Under the pieces are notes generated by a model. It had not been told where the DNA came from. It searched no databases and was given only the letters and a program-made list of their open reading frames with translations. Source: Streptomyces camponoticapitis (lineage in GTDB: Bacteria; Actinomycetota; Actinomycetes; Streptomycetales; Streptomycetaceae). From it: DNA of 64,000 bases. Shown piece by piece: positions 43,947 through 52,197 of this stretch. The translations under genes and the position numbers were made by a program. The stretch lies in NCBI RefSeq assembly GCF_014646115.1, contig NZ_BMMV01000022.1, forward strand, positions 62,001 through 126,000, given 5' to 3'. Every line of letters begins with the position of its first letter. Position 1 is the stretch's first letter.

Positions 43947-45353
43947 GTGACCAGTCTCAGCGTCGAGACGCTGGCAGCGGACGCCGTAGAACCGATCACC
44001 TCGGCCGGCAACACGCAGCTGGGCATCGCCGTTCTCGCCGGTATTGCCGTCATCGTCCTGCTCATCACCCAGTTCAAACTGCACGCCTTCCTCGCCCTGA
44101 CCATCGGCACCCTGGCACTCGGCGCCTTCGCCGGTGCCTCCCTCGGCGACACGATCACCAGCTTCTCCGCCGGTCTCGGCTCGACCGTCGCGGGTGTCGG
44201 TGTGCTGATCGCACTCGGGGCGATACTCGGCAAGCTGCTCGCGGACTCGGGCGGCGCCGACCAGATAGTCGACACGATCCTCAGCCGGGCGAGCGGCCGT
44301 GCCATGCCCTGGGCGATGGTCCTCATCGCCTCGGTGATCGGGCTGCCGCTCTTCTTCGAGGTCGGCATCGTGCTGCTGATCCCGGTCGTGCTGCTGGTCG
44401 CCAAGCGCGGCGGCTTCTCCCTGATGCGGATCGGCATCCCGGCGCTGGCCGGCCTCTCCGTCATGCACGGACTGATACCGCCGCACCCCGGCCCGCTCGT
44501 GGCGATCGACGCCATCGGCGCCGACCTCGGCGTGACGCTGGCGCTGGGCCTGGTCGTCTCCGTCCCGACGGTGATCATCGCCGGTCCGCTGTTCTCCCGC
44601 TACGCCGCGCGCTGGGTGGACATCCAGCCGCCCGAGCGGATGCTCCAGACGCTGGAGAAGCGTCCGTCGGAGGAGAGCGACAGGCGTCCGAGCTTCGGCG
44701 CCACCGTCGCGACGGTCCTGCTCCCGGTCGTCCTGATGCTGGTCAAGGCACTGGTCGACATCGTCGTGGACGATCCCGAGAACCAGGTCCAGAAGGTCGC
44801 CGACGTCATCGGCTCCCCGCTGATCGCGCTGCTCGCCGCCGTGCTCGTCGGCATCTTCACGCTGGGGCGCGCCGCCGGATTCACCAGGGACCGGATCGCC
44901 TCGACCATCGAGAAGTCCTTCGGGCCCATCGCGGGTGTGCTGCTGATCGTCGCCGCGGGCGGCGGTTTCAAGCAGACCCTGATCGACGCGGGCGTGGGCC
45001 AGATGATCCTGGACTTCTCCGAGGACTGGTCGATCCCGGCGCTGCTGCTGGGCTGGCTGATCGCGGTCGCGATCAGGCTGGCGACCGGCTCGGCGACCGT
45101 CGCGACGATCTCCGCCGCCGGTCTCGCGGCGCCGCTCGCCGCCGACATGTCCACGTCCCACGCCGCGCTGCTGGTGCTGGCGATCGGCGCCGGTTCGCTC
45201 TTCTTCAGCCATGTCAACGACGCGGGATTCTGGCTGGTGAAGGAGTACTTCGGGATGGACGTCGGCCAGACGATCAAGACCTGGTCGGTGATGGAGACGA
45301 TCATCTCCGTCGTCGGTCTCGGCTTCGTGATGCTGCTCTCGCTGATCGTCTGA
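43947..45353 (+). CDS. gntP: Gluconate permease, GntP family
   Basis: A 468-residue proton-coupled gluconate symporter with about twelve to fourteen membrane helices. Family signatures are PLFFEVGIVLLIPVVL, MHGLIPPHPGPLVAI and ATGSATVATISAAGL, and SHVNDAGFWLVKEYFG near the C-terminus. The GTG start follows AAGGAT. It forms the uptake half of the gntK-gntP operon under the divergent gntR. Confidence 0.95.
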   Translation: MTSLSVETLAADAVEPITSAGNTQLGIAVLAGIAVIVLLITQFKLHAFLALTIGTLALGAFAGASLGDTITSFSAGLGSTVAGVGVLIALGAILGKLLADSGGADQIVDTILSRASGRAMPWAMVLIASVIGLPLFFEVGIVLLIPVVLLVAKRGGFSLMRIGIPALAGLSVMHGLIPPHPGPLVAIDAIGADLGVTLALGLVVSVPTVIIAGPLFSRYAARWVDIQPPERMLQTLEKRPSEESDRRPSFGATVATVLLPVVLMLVKALVDIVVDDPENQVQKVADVIGSPLIALLAAVLVGIFTLGRAAGFTRDRIASTIEKSFGPIAGVLLIVAAGGGFKQTLIDAGVGQMILDFSEDWSIPALLLGWLIAVAIRLATGSATVATISAAGLAAPLAADMSTSHAALLVLAIGAGSLFFSHVNDAGFWLVKEYFGMDVGQTIKTWSVMETIISVVGLGFVMLLSLIV

Positions 45354-45547
45354 GGGGTCAGGAGTGAGCCGGTCAAGGACGGCCGGCGCCCACGCCTACC
45401 CGGCCCAACCGGTGGAATCGGCCGACAATCAGCTCTACTGACAAAGAGGCTCGGCGGGCACCGGGCGCCTCAGCACTGAGCTTGTTTTCAACGACCTTGC
45501 GAGGCAGGCGAGTTGGGTGCCCGTTGCCCTGCGAGGGCCGGGGCGGG
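45354..45547. other. Gap between gntP and the cytochrome b gene
   Basis: These 194 bp between convergent genes hold only a weak hairpin, CTCAG-CA-CTGAG (45470-45481) followed by CTTGTTTT, which may end gntP transcription. No gene is seen. Confidence 0.4.
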
Positions 45548-46225
45548 TCACTCCTCCTCCTTCCACAGAGGGTGCTCCCGCTCCGCCCAGGGCCGTTCCA
45601 CCGACCCGGTCCGCATACCGCGCCGCGCCTCCGGGTCGGCGAACGCCATCCCGATGTGCCCGACGAGCACGAGCCCCACGGCCAGCGACAGCCAGTCGTG
45701 GACGAAGGTGGCGCTTGTCCGCCACACCAGCGGCGTCAGCCAGGTGAACCACATCATCAGGCCCGTCGCGAGCATGACCAGGACCGCTCCGGCGATCCAG
45801 CCGCCGTACACCTTCTGCCCGGCGTTGAACTTGCCCGCCGGGCGCGACTCCGGCCGGAAGCCGCGCCGTCGCACCGCCCGCAGCCACTCCTTGTCGTGCG
45901 GCGCGAAGCGGTTGAGCCGGCGCAGATCGGCGCGGAAGGACGGGGACGCGAGCCCCACGAGGAACGGCGCCGGCAGCAGCAGGCCCGACCACTCGTGCAG
46001 GGTGACCACCAGATAGCGGCGGCCGACGAGTTCGGCGAGCTGCGGCACGTACAGGCAGGCCGCGGTCACCACGCACACCAGCATCAGGACGCCGGTCGCC
46101 CGGTGGACCAGCCGCTCGGCGCGGCTGAACCGCCGGCGCAGACGGGGCCGCGGGACGTCCGGACGGTCAGACCGTCGGGGTGTCGGTGCGGCCGTTGGAC
46201 CGCCCGACCCAGGCGTCGACGTCAT
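45548..46225 (-). CDS. Cytochrome b/b561 membrane subunit of a molybdopterin oxidoreductase
   Basis: A 225-residue membrane protein with four hydrophobic helices and paired histidines for haem (LVHRATGVLM, VTLHEWSGLLL, FVHDWLSLA, LVGHIGMAF). It is the likely electron entry or exit partner of the periplasm-facing molybdopterin protein encoded upstream. The ATG 46225 has GGAGG 8 nt before it and lies 59 nt inside the end of the upstream gene, an unusually long overlap. The first 45 residues are Pro/Arg-rich and cytoplasmic. Confidence 0.82.
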   Translation of the reverse strand: MTSTPGSGGPTAAPTPRRSDRPDVPRPRLRRRFSRAERLVHRATGVLMLVCVVTAACLYVPQLAELVGRRYLVVTLHEWSGLLLPAPFLVGLASPSFRADLRRLNRFAPHDKEWLRAVRRRGFRPESRPAGKFNAGQKVYGGWIAGAVLVMLATGLMMWFTWLTPLVWRTSATFVHDWLSLAVGLVLVGHIGMAFADPEARRGMRTGSVERPWAEREHPLWKEEE

Positions 46226-46892
46226 AGCCGCGCTCCTCCCAGTAGCCGGGGCGGACGTCGGAGGTGACGGAGATCCCGGAGAGCCATTTCGCCGATTTGT
46301 AGAAGTACATGGGTGCCACATAGAGCCGTACCGGACCGCCGTGCGCGTGCTCGACCGGTTTGTCCCGCATCCTCAGCGCCACCAGTACGTCGGGCCGCCT
46401 GGCCTGCTCCATGGTCAGGCTCTCGCTGTACGTACCGTCGAAGCAGGTGAAGCGGACCGCCTTGGCGTCCGGCCGCACCCCCGCGGCGTCGAGGATCCGC
46501 GACAGCCGTACGCCTTCGAACGGTGTCTCCGGCACGCGCCACCCGGTGACGCACTGGACGTCACGGACCATGCGGGTCTGCGGGAGCTGCCGCAGGGCGT
46601 CGAGCGTGTACGTGGTGGGCCGGTCGACCAGCCCGTCGACGGTGAGCCGGTAGTTCTCACGGTCCTTGCGGGGTACGGAGGTGGCCACCGAGTAGTAACG
46701 GAACCCGCCCCCGTTGGGCAGCAGCCCGGTCAGCCCCGTCGGATCGCTGTCGGCCACCGAGCCCAGGAAGGCTTCGAGCCCCCGCTGGAGATAGGGCGCC
46801 GTGACGACGCCCGCCGCGCCGAGGCCGAGCATGGAGAGCACCAGGCGCCGCCCGACGGGCGTGCCCTCCCGGTCGTTGTCTGGAGTGGTCAC
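46167..46892 (-). CDS. Molybdopterin-dependent oxidoreductase, SuoX/MsrP-like
   Basis: About 241 residues. The N-terminus VGRRLVLSMLGLGAAGVVTA is a Tat-like leader with a twin Arg, and FRYYSVATSVPRKDRENYRL starts the Mo domain. The single conserved Cys that binds Mo is in VQCVTGWRVP. The C-terminal GPVRLYVAPMYFYKSAKWLS is typical of the family. It probably reduces or oxidises a small substrate outside the membrane with electrons through the cytochrome b encoded next. The GTG 46892 start is tentative, as no ribosome site is visible; a longer form to 46940 is possible. Confidence 0.85.
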   Translation of the reverse strand: MTTPDNDREGTPVGRRLVLSMLGLGAAGVVTAPYLQRGLEAFLGSVADSDPTGLTGLLPNGGGFRYYSVATSVPRKDRENYRLTVDGLVDRPTTYTLDALRQLPQTRMVRDVQCVTGWRVPETPFEGVRLSRILDAAGVRPDAKAVRFTCFDGTYSESLTMEQARRPDVLVALRMRDKPVEHAHGGPVRLYVAPMYFYKSAKWLSGISVTSDVRPGYWEERGYDVDAWVGRSNGRTDTPTV

Positions 46893-46977
46893 CCATTGAT
46901 TCGAACACCACGGAGGCGCGGAAGCCAGGGGCCCCGGCATTCCGTCATGGTTTCGTCAGGTCCGGCAGACTGACGCC

Positions 46978-47412
46978 ATGGAGACGCCCCAGGAACACCC
47001 CGAATCCCTCCCGCCCTTTCTGCTGGCCTTCCCCGGGCCGCTGCGCGATCAGCTGGTCGCCGCTGTCCTGTCCGGGGAGAAGGTCTCGACGACGGGCCTG
47101 CTGGCCGAGTACGAGGTGGAGAAGGAGGAACTGCCGCCCGTCGGCGAGCGCTCGGCGCTGATCGACTCGGACGGCCGCGAGATCGCCGTGCTGGAGCTGA
47201 CGGACGTACGGGTGATGCCGCTGGGGCAGGTCGATCTCCAGCACGCGCTCGACGAGGGCGAGGGGTACGACTCGGTGGAGGCCTGGCGCGCGGGCCACGA
47301 GGCGTTCTGGCACAGCGACGAGATGCGGGAGGCGCTGGGCGACCCCTCGTTCACCGTGCACGACGGGACGCTGGTGGTGGCGGAACGTTTCCGGGTCGTG
47401 GAGCGCCGGTAG
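46978..47412 (+). CDS. ASCH domain protein
   Basis: A 144-residue soluble protein with an ASCH/PUA-like beta-barrel. The landmarks are FPGPLRDQLVAAVLSGEKVSTTGL (shown as family G-x-K-x-x-T/S pattern), IDSDGREIAVLELTDVRVMPL and EGYDSVEAWRAGHEAFW. The fold binds RNA or modified nucleosides, and some bacterial members hydrolyse N4-acetylcytidine. No operon partner: it diverges from the Mo oxidoreductase and is convergent with the flavin dehydrogenase. Confidence 0.85.
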   Translation: METPQEHPESLPPFLLAFPGPLRDQLVAAVLSGEKVSTTGLLAEYEVEKEELPPVGERSALIDSDGREIAVLELTDVRVMPLGQVDLQHALDEGEGYDSVEAWRAGHEAFWHSDEMREALGDPSFTVHDGTLVVAERFRVVERR

Positions 47413-47442
47413 GACCTGCCCGGCGATCGAGGCCCGGCGCGC

Positions 47443-49098
47443 TCAGGCGACGGCCTCCGCCGCCGCCCGTCCGGCCGCGCGCCCGGAGAAGACACAGCCG
47501 CCGAGGAACGTCCCTTCGAGCGAGCGGTAGCCGTGCATCCCGCCCCCGCCGAAGCCGGCCGCCTCCCCCGCCGCGTACACCCCGGCCAGCGGTGTGCCGT
47601 CCTGCCGCAGCACTCGTGACGACAGGTCCGTCTCCAGCCCGCCGAGTGACTTGCGGGTCAGGATGTGCAGCCGTACGGCGATCAGCGGGCCGGCCTTGGG
47701 GTCGAGGATGCGGTGCGGCGCCACCGTACGGATCAGTTTGTCGCCCAGATAGCCGCGCGCCCCTCGGACGGCCGTCAGCTGGAGGTCCTTGGTGAACGGG
47801 TTCGCGACCTCCCGGTCGCGGGCGACGATCTCCCGGCGCAGCCCGGCCTCGTCGATCAGCGGCTTCTCGGTGAGCGCGTTCATCCCCCGGACGAGCGAGG
47901 CGAGATCCTTCTCGACGATGAAGTCCGCTCCGTTGTCCATGAAGGCCTTGACCGGTCCCGGCACGTCCTGGCGCGCCCGGTTGATCACGTCGCGGACGGA
48001 CTTCCCGGTCAGGTCGGGATTCTGCTCGGAGCCCGAGAGGGCGAACTCCTTGCCGACGATGCGCTGGTTGAGGACGAACCAGGTGTAGTCGTGGCCGGTG
48101 TGCATGATGTGGTCCAGCGTTCCGAGCGTGTCGAAGCCGGGGAACAGCGGCACCGGCAGCCGTCTGCCGCGCGCGTCGAGCCAGAGCGACGAGGGGCCGG
48201 GCAGGATCCGGATGCCGTGCCTGGCCCAGATCGGGTTCCAGTTCTCTATGCCCTCCGTGTAGTGCCACATCCGGTCGCGGTTGATGTGGTGGGCGCCGGC
48301 CCGCTCGGTGATGCCGAGCATCAGGCCGTCGACATGGGCGGGCACGCCGGAGAGCATCTTCCCGGGCGGGGTGCCGAGGCGTTCGGGCCACTGGGCGCGT
48401 ACAAGGTCGTGGTTGCCGCCGATACCGCCGGAGGTCACGATCACGGCCTGCGCCCTGAGTTCGAACGTACCGACCGTGCCGCGGCCGCTGGCCGTGCCGC
48501 GTTCGGCGTCGCTCGGCTCCAGTACCTCACCGGTCACCGTGTCGACGGCGCCGGCGCTCGCGCCGAGTCCGGTGACCCGGTGCCGGAAGCGGAATGTCAC
48601 CAGTCCCTTGGCGACGCCCTCGCGGACCCGCCGCTCGAACGGTTCGACGACGCCGGGACCGGTCCCCCAGGTGATGTGGAAGCGCGGCACGGAGTTGCCG
48701 TGCCCGCTCGCGCCGTAGCCGCCGCGTTCGGCCCAGCCGACGACCGGGAAGAAGCGTATGCCCCGCTCACGCAGCCAGGACCGCTTCTCACCCGCGGCGA
48801 AGTCCACGTACGCCTCGGCCCACCTGCGCGGCCAGTGGTCCTCGTCGCGGTCGAAGCCGGCCGTGCCGAGCCAGTCCTGGAGCGCCAGGTCCCTGCTGTC
48901 CTTGACGCGCAGCCGCCGCTGTTCGGGAGAGTCCACGAGGAACATCCCGCCGAAGGACCAGTGCGCCTGTCCGCCGATGGAACCCTCGGGCTCCTGGTCG
49001 AGCAGGATGACCGAGCGTCCGGCGTCGACGAGTTCGGCGGTGGCGACCAGCCCGGCCAGTCCCGCGCCGATCACGATCACGTCAGCGTCGTACGCCAT
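47443..49098 (-). CDS. FAD-binding dehydrogenase, ketosteroid-dehydrogenase/fumarate-reductase-like
   Basis: A 551-residue flavoprotein. The N-terminal FAD motif is VIVIGAGLAGLVATAELVDAG followed by SIGGQAHWSFGGMF, and the C-terminal FAD-contact segment is LAGVYAAGEAAGFGGGGMHG. The middle substrate cap matches the large COG3573 group rather than true KstD. It is expected to oxidise or desaturate a hydrophobic ring compound, but the substrate is unknown. No ferredoxin or acceptor gene is adjacent. It diverges from the Nudix gene. Confidence 0.87.
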   Translation of the reverse strand: MAYDADVIVIGAGLAGLVATAELVDAGRSVILLDQEPEGSIGGQAHWSFGGMFLVDSPEQRRLRVKDSRDLALQDWLGTAGFDRDEDHWPRRWAEAYVDFAAGEKRSWLRERGIRFFPVVGWAERGGYGASGHGNSVPRFHITWGTGPGVVEPFERRVREGVAKGLVTFRFRHRVTGLGASAGAVDTVTGEVLEPSDAERGTASGRGTVGTFELRAQAVIVTSGGIGGNHDLVRAQWPERLGTPPGKMLSGVPAHVDGLMLGITERAGAHHINRDRMWHYTEGIENWNPIWARHGIRILPGPSSLWLDARGRRLPVPLFPGFDTLGTLDHIMHTGHDYTWFVLNQRIVGKEFALSGSEQNPDLTGKSVRDVINRARQDVPGPVKAFMDNGADFIVEKDLASLVRGMNALTEKPLIDEAGLRREIVARDREVANPFTKDLQLTAVRGARGYLGDKLIRTVAPHRILDPKAGPLIAVRLHILTRKSLGGLETDLSSRVLRQDGTPLAGVYAAGEAAGFGGGGMHGYRSLEGTFLGGCVFSGRAAGRAAAEAVA

Positions 49099-49190
49099 GG
49101 GTTCCCACCTTCTCGGGGCGACTGAGGTGGTCCGATCTTCCGTACGGGCCGGTAACGAGTCAACCGGCCGTGCATGCCAGGCTGTCCCGC

Positions 49191-49718
49191 ATGAGCCCCG
49201 CTGACGAGATCATCGACATCGTGGACGAGGACGACCACGTCGTCGGACAGGCCCCGCGCGGCGAGGCGTACGCGCGAGGACTGCGGCACCGCTGCGTCTT
49301 CGTCCTCGCGCGGGACGCCGATGACCGTGTCTTCGTCCATCGCAGAACCGCGACCAAGCTGCTCTTCCCCTCCCGCCACGACATGTTCGTGGGCGGCGTG
49401 GTCGGCGCGGGCGAGACGTACGACGACGCGGCGCTGCGCGAGGCGGAGGAGGAGCTGGGGGTCACGGGCCTGCCGCGGCCCCGGCCGCTGTTCTCGTTCC
49501 TGTACGAGGCCGAGGACGGCCCCCTGAGCTGGTGGTCTCGCGTCTACGAGGTCCGGTGCGTGCTGCCGGTCTCCCCGCAGGAAGAGGAGATCGACTGGCA
49601 CGGGTTCCTCACCGAGGACGAGCTGGACCGACGGCTGGCGGAACGCGGCGACGGCGGGTGGCTGTGGACGCCGGACGGTGTGGCGGCGTACGAACGGCTG
49701 AGAGGCGCCGGGTTCTAG
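49191..49718 (+). CDS. Nudix hydrolase
   Basis: A 175-residue hydrolase with the complete Nudix box, which spans GGVVGAGETYDDAALREAEE and its LG continuation (GX5EX7REUXEEXGU). It is of the IDI/YfcD-like branch (opens EIIDIVDEDDHVVGQAPRGE), often annotated for ADP-sugar or dinucleotide clean-up. The start ATG 49191 is preferred over 49170 because it begins the conserved region. It is a single gene. Confidence 0.88.
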   Translation: MSPADEIIDIVDEDDHVVGQAPRGEAYARGLRHRCVFVLARDADDRVFVHRRTATKLLFPSRHDMFVGGVVGAGETYDDAALREAEEELGVTGLPRPRPLFSFLYEAEDGPLSWWSRVYEVRCVLPVSPQEEEIDWHGFLTEDELDRRLAERGDGGWLWTPDGVAAYERLRGAGF

Positions 49719-49784
49719 GGTCTGTTTCAGATGTGGGGTCGTCCGCCCGCCGGGGATTACGGAGCAGCCCTTACAGTGCGACGA

Positions 49785-50177
49785 GTGAACGAACTTGTGC
49801 GGAGTCTGCGGCTGTGGTTCGCGCCGCGGCGGATCAGGGACGAGGGTACGACCCCCGACTACCGCTTCTCGCTCGCCAACGAACGCACCTTCCTCGCCTG
49901 GATCCGTACCTCGCTCGCCCTGGTGGGCGGCGGATTCGCCGTCGACCAGTTCCTGCCGGACCTGCGCTGGGGTGTGCGGGTGGGGCTGGCGGTGGTGCTC
50001 TTCGCCATCGGTGCGCTCAGCGCGCTGCGGTCCATCAGTCAGTGGGTGCGCAGCGAGCGGGCGATGCGCCGGGGCGAGGATCTGCCGGTGACCGCGTTCC
50101 CGACGCTGCTGGGACTGTCGGTGGCGGCCGTCGCCGTGATCATGCTGGTCGTGGTGGTGGCGGGCGGGACCCGCTGA
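49785..50177 (+). CDS. YidH family DUF202 membrane protein
   Basis: About 130 residues with the DUF202 opening FSLANERTFLAWIRTSLALV and three membrane helices, the last ending VVVVAGGTR. The start is uncertain: GTG at 49776 or 49785. It forms a TGATG-overlapped pair with the next DUF202 gene, so the two are probably made together as a hetero-complex. Function unknown. Confidence 0.85.
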   Translation: MNELVRSLRLWFAPRRIRDEGTTPDYRFSLANERTFLAWIRTSLALVGGGFAVDQFLPDLRWGVRVGLAVVLFAIGALSALRSISQWVRSERAMRRGEDLPVTAFPTLLGLSVAAVAVIMLVVVVAGGTR

Positions 50178-50497
50178 TGGGGAGTCCGGCGGCCGAGGCG
50201 CCCCGGGACCCGGGCCTCCAGCCCGAGCGGACCCGGCTGGCCTGGCGCCGTACGACCCTGACGTACACGGTCGTGGCGGTGCTCGCGGGCCGGCAGGTCC
50301 TGCGTGACGAGGTGACGGCCGCGGGTGTCGCGGCGGCGGTGGCGAGCGCGCTCGTCTGGCTCGCGTTCCTCTGGGTGGCGCACCGCCGGATGACGGCCCT
50401 CGACACGCCGGAGCCACACCGGCTGCCGACGGGTGCGGGGATCGCGGCGGTGGTGTGTGTGATCTGCCTGGCGGCGTTCGGTGTGACCGTGCTCTGA
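50177..50497 (+). CDS. Second DUF202 membrane protein
   Basis: A 106-residue protein with the shorter DUF202 signature GLQPERTRLAWRRTTLTYTV and three membrane helices. Its ATG overlaps the stop of the first DUF202 gene as TGATG. Paired YidH-type and short DUF202 proteins are a fixed actinobacterial unit with no assigned function. Confidence 0.87.
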   Translation: MGSPAAEAPRDPGLQPERTRLAWRRTTLTYTVVAVLAGRQVLRDEVTAAGVAAAVASALVWLAFLWVAHRRMTALDTPEPHRLPTGAGIAAVVCVICLAAFGVTVL

Positions 50498-50675
50498 GGG
50501 AACGGCGCTCAGCGGTTGCCCGTGCGGCAGCGCGCCCGCGTACCGGAGCGGGGCCGGGCGCCCGAGCCGGTGCGGGAGGTCTCCCTCGTACGCGGCGCGG
50601 TCGCGATCCGGTTTTCGGGACGCGAACCGGACCCGGCGGTCATGACGAGCGGGGCTGATAGCGTCCGATCCGGCC

Positions 50676-50690
50676 TGGAAAATCATGAGG
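50676..50690. promoter_or_regulatory. Possible Zur half-site upstream of the His-rich gene
   Basis: TGGAAAATCATGAGG has GAAAATCAT, one arm of the Streptomyces zinc-repressor (Zur) dyad as I recall it, 23 bp before the start codon. The other arm is poor, so the match is only suggestive. Confidence 0.3.
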
Positions 50691-50712
50691 AAACACAACA
50701 AAGGTGCACACC

Positions 50713-51009
50713 ATGACCGCTCTTCATCAGGAACACCCCACGCACGAGCACTCCCACAGCCCGACCTGCGGCCACACCGAGGTGCGGCACGGCGACCACG
50801 TCGACTACGCGCACGACGGGCATCTGCACCGGCGGCACGCGGAGCACTGGGACGAGTGCGAGCCCGCCGCCCATGTCGTCCACGAGGGCCATTCCCACCA
50901 GCACGGCGAAGGCTGCGGCCACCCCGCCGTCGCGCACGGCGACCACCAGGACTATGTCCACGACGGCCATCGGCACGCCGCCCACGAGGGGCACTGGGAC
51001 GATCACTGA
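50713..51009 (+). CDS. Small histidine-rich repeat protein, probable metal binder
   Basis: A 98-residue protein with about 28 His and 4 Cys. It consists of two tandem copies of a unit of about 40 residues, each running CGH-x4-HGDH-x-DY-x-HDGH-x-H and ending H-x2-HWD. No signal peptide is visible, so it acts in the cytoplasm. The density of His and the Cys-Gly-His starts suggest zinc (or nickel/copper) storage or buffering. The ATG has AAAGG 8 nt upstream; the GTG at 50704 would hide it. It stands alone after the DUF202 pair. No enzyme motif. Confidence 0.8.
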   Translation: MTALHQEHPTHEHSHSPTCGHTEVRHGDHVDYAHDGHLHRRHAEHWDECEPAAHVVHEGHSHQHGEGCGHPAVAHGDHQDYVHDGHRHAAHEGHWDDH

Positions 51010-51096
51010 CCCGGCGCGCACCGCCGGGCTCGCCCACGGGCCCGGCGCGTCGATCCCGTCACGGACATGGACGGTTTCCCCTGCGCACTGGACGGC

Positions 51097-51114
51097 ATAC
51101 CGACTGGTCGGCAT
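51097..51114. promoter_or_regulatory. TetR operator before the kinase-like/acyl-CoA dehydrogenase operon
   Basis: ATACCGAC-TG-GTCGGCAT is an 8-2-8 dyad with one mismatch. The 13-nt core CATACCGACTGGT (51096-51108) also occurs, inverted, before the SDR gene at 54966-54978. The TetR gene lies between the two targets. Confidence 0.7.
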
Positions 51115-51167
51115 CATGAACGGCTAAGGCATTCGACCGCCCACGCCCGCCCATGGAGGTACGACCG

Positions 51168-52190
51168 ATGAGCGCCAGTCCCCCGCCAGGACTCGACCCG
51201 GAGCAGCTGCGCGGCCGGCTCGACCGCGAGCGCCCGGGGCTGGTGGGCGGACCGCTGAGCGCCCGGCTGATCGAGGGCGGGCGGTCGAATCTGACGTATC
51301 TGGTCACCGACGGCGCCCACGAGTGGGTGGTCCGCAGGCCGCCGCTCGGCCATGTCCTCGCCACGGCGCACGACATGAAGCGCGAGTTCCGGGTGATCAG
51401 CGCACTGCACCCGACGGCCGTACCGGTGCCCGAGCCGCTGCTGCTGTGCGAGGACCCGGACGTGCTCGGGGCGCCCTTCTACCTGATGGAGTACGTGGCG
51501 GGGACCCCGTACCGTACGGCCGAACAGCTCGCCCCGCTCGGCCCCGAGCGCACCCGCACCGCGGTCCTGGGTCTCGTCGACACCCTCGTCGAGCTGCACG
51601 CGGTCGACCCCGGCGCGGTGGGGCTCGCCGACTTCGGCCGGCCCGAGGGCTTCCTCGACCGCCAACTGCGCCGCTGGGCAAAGCAGTTGGACGCCTCACG
51701 CAACCGGGACCTGCCCGGCATCGACGAGTTGCACGCCGCGCTGGGCCGCTCGATGCCCGGCTCACCCGCGCCCACCGTGGTCCACGGGGACTACCGGCTC
51801 GACAACGTGCTGCTCGGTGACGACGACCGGATCAAGGCCGTGCTGGACTGGGAGATGTCCACCCTCGGCGATCCGCTGACCGACCTCGGTCTGCTGGTGA
51901 TGTACAGCGCGCCGCTGGAGATCACCGGCTCCCCGATCAGTACGACCGCCGGCGCGGCGGGCCACCCCGCCCCGGCCGAACTGGTCGAGCGCTACGCCGC
52001 CGGTTCCGGCCGCGACACCTCGGCCATCGCCTGGTACACGGCCTTCGCCTGGTTCAAGCTCGCCGTGATCCTCGAAGGCATCCACTACCGCTACACGCTG
52101 GGCAGCACGGTCGGCGGCGGTTTCGAGCGCATCGGGGATCTCGTCCCCGTCTTCATCGAGCACGGCCTCACCACCCTTCAGGAAGGCTGA
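51168..52190 (+). CDS. Phosphotransferase (APH family) of the ACAD10/11 type
   Basis: A 340-residue kinase-fold protein. The catalytic loop is VVHGDYRLDNVLL and the metal-binding motif is VLDWEMSTLGDPLTDL. These resemble the APH domain fused to acyl-CoA dehydrogenase in animal ACAD10/11, which phosphorylates 4-hydroxyacyl-CoAs before elimination. Here the two functions are separate genes 7 bp apart. The start ATG 51168 follows GGAGG. Likely role: catabolism of hydroxylated fatty acids (inference by family). Confidence 0.88.
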   Translation: MSASPPPGLDPEQLRGRLDRERPGLVGGPLSARLIEGGRSNLTYLVTDGAHEWVVRRPPLGHVLATAHDMKREFRVISALHPTAVPVPEPLLLCEDPDVLGAPFYLMEYVAGTPYRTAEQLAPLGPERTRTAVLGLVDTLVELHAVDPGAVGLADFGRPEGFLDRQLRRWAKQLDASRNRDLPGIDELHAALGRSMPGSPAPTVVHGDYRLDNVLLGDDDRIKAVLDWEMSTLGDPLTDLGLLVMYSAPLEITGSPISTTAGAAGHPAPAELVERYAAGSGRDTSAIAWYTAFAWFKLAVILEGIHYRYTLGSTVGGGFERIGDLVPVFIEHGLTTLQEG

Positions 52191-52197
52191 CCCGTCC

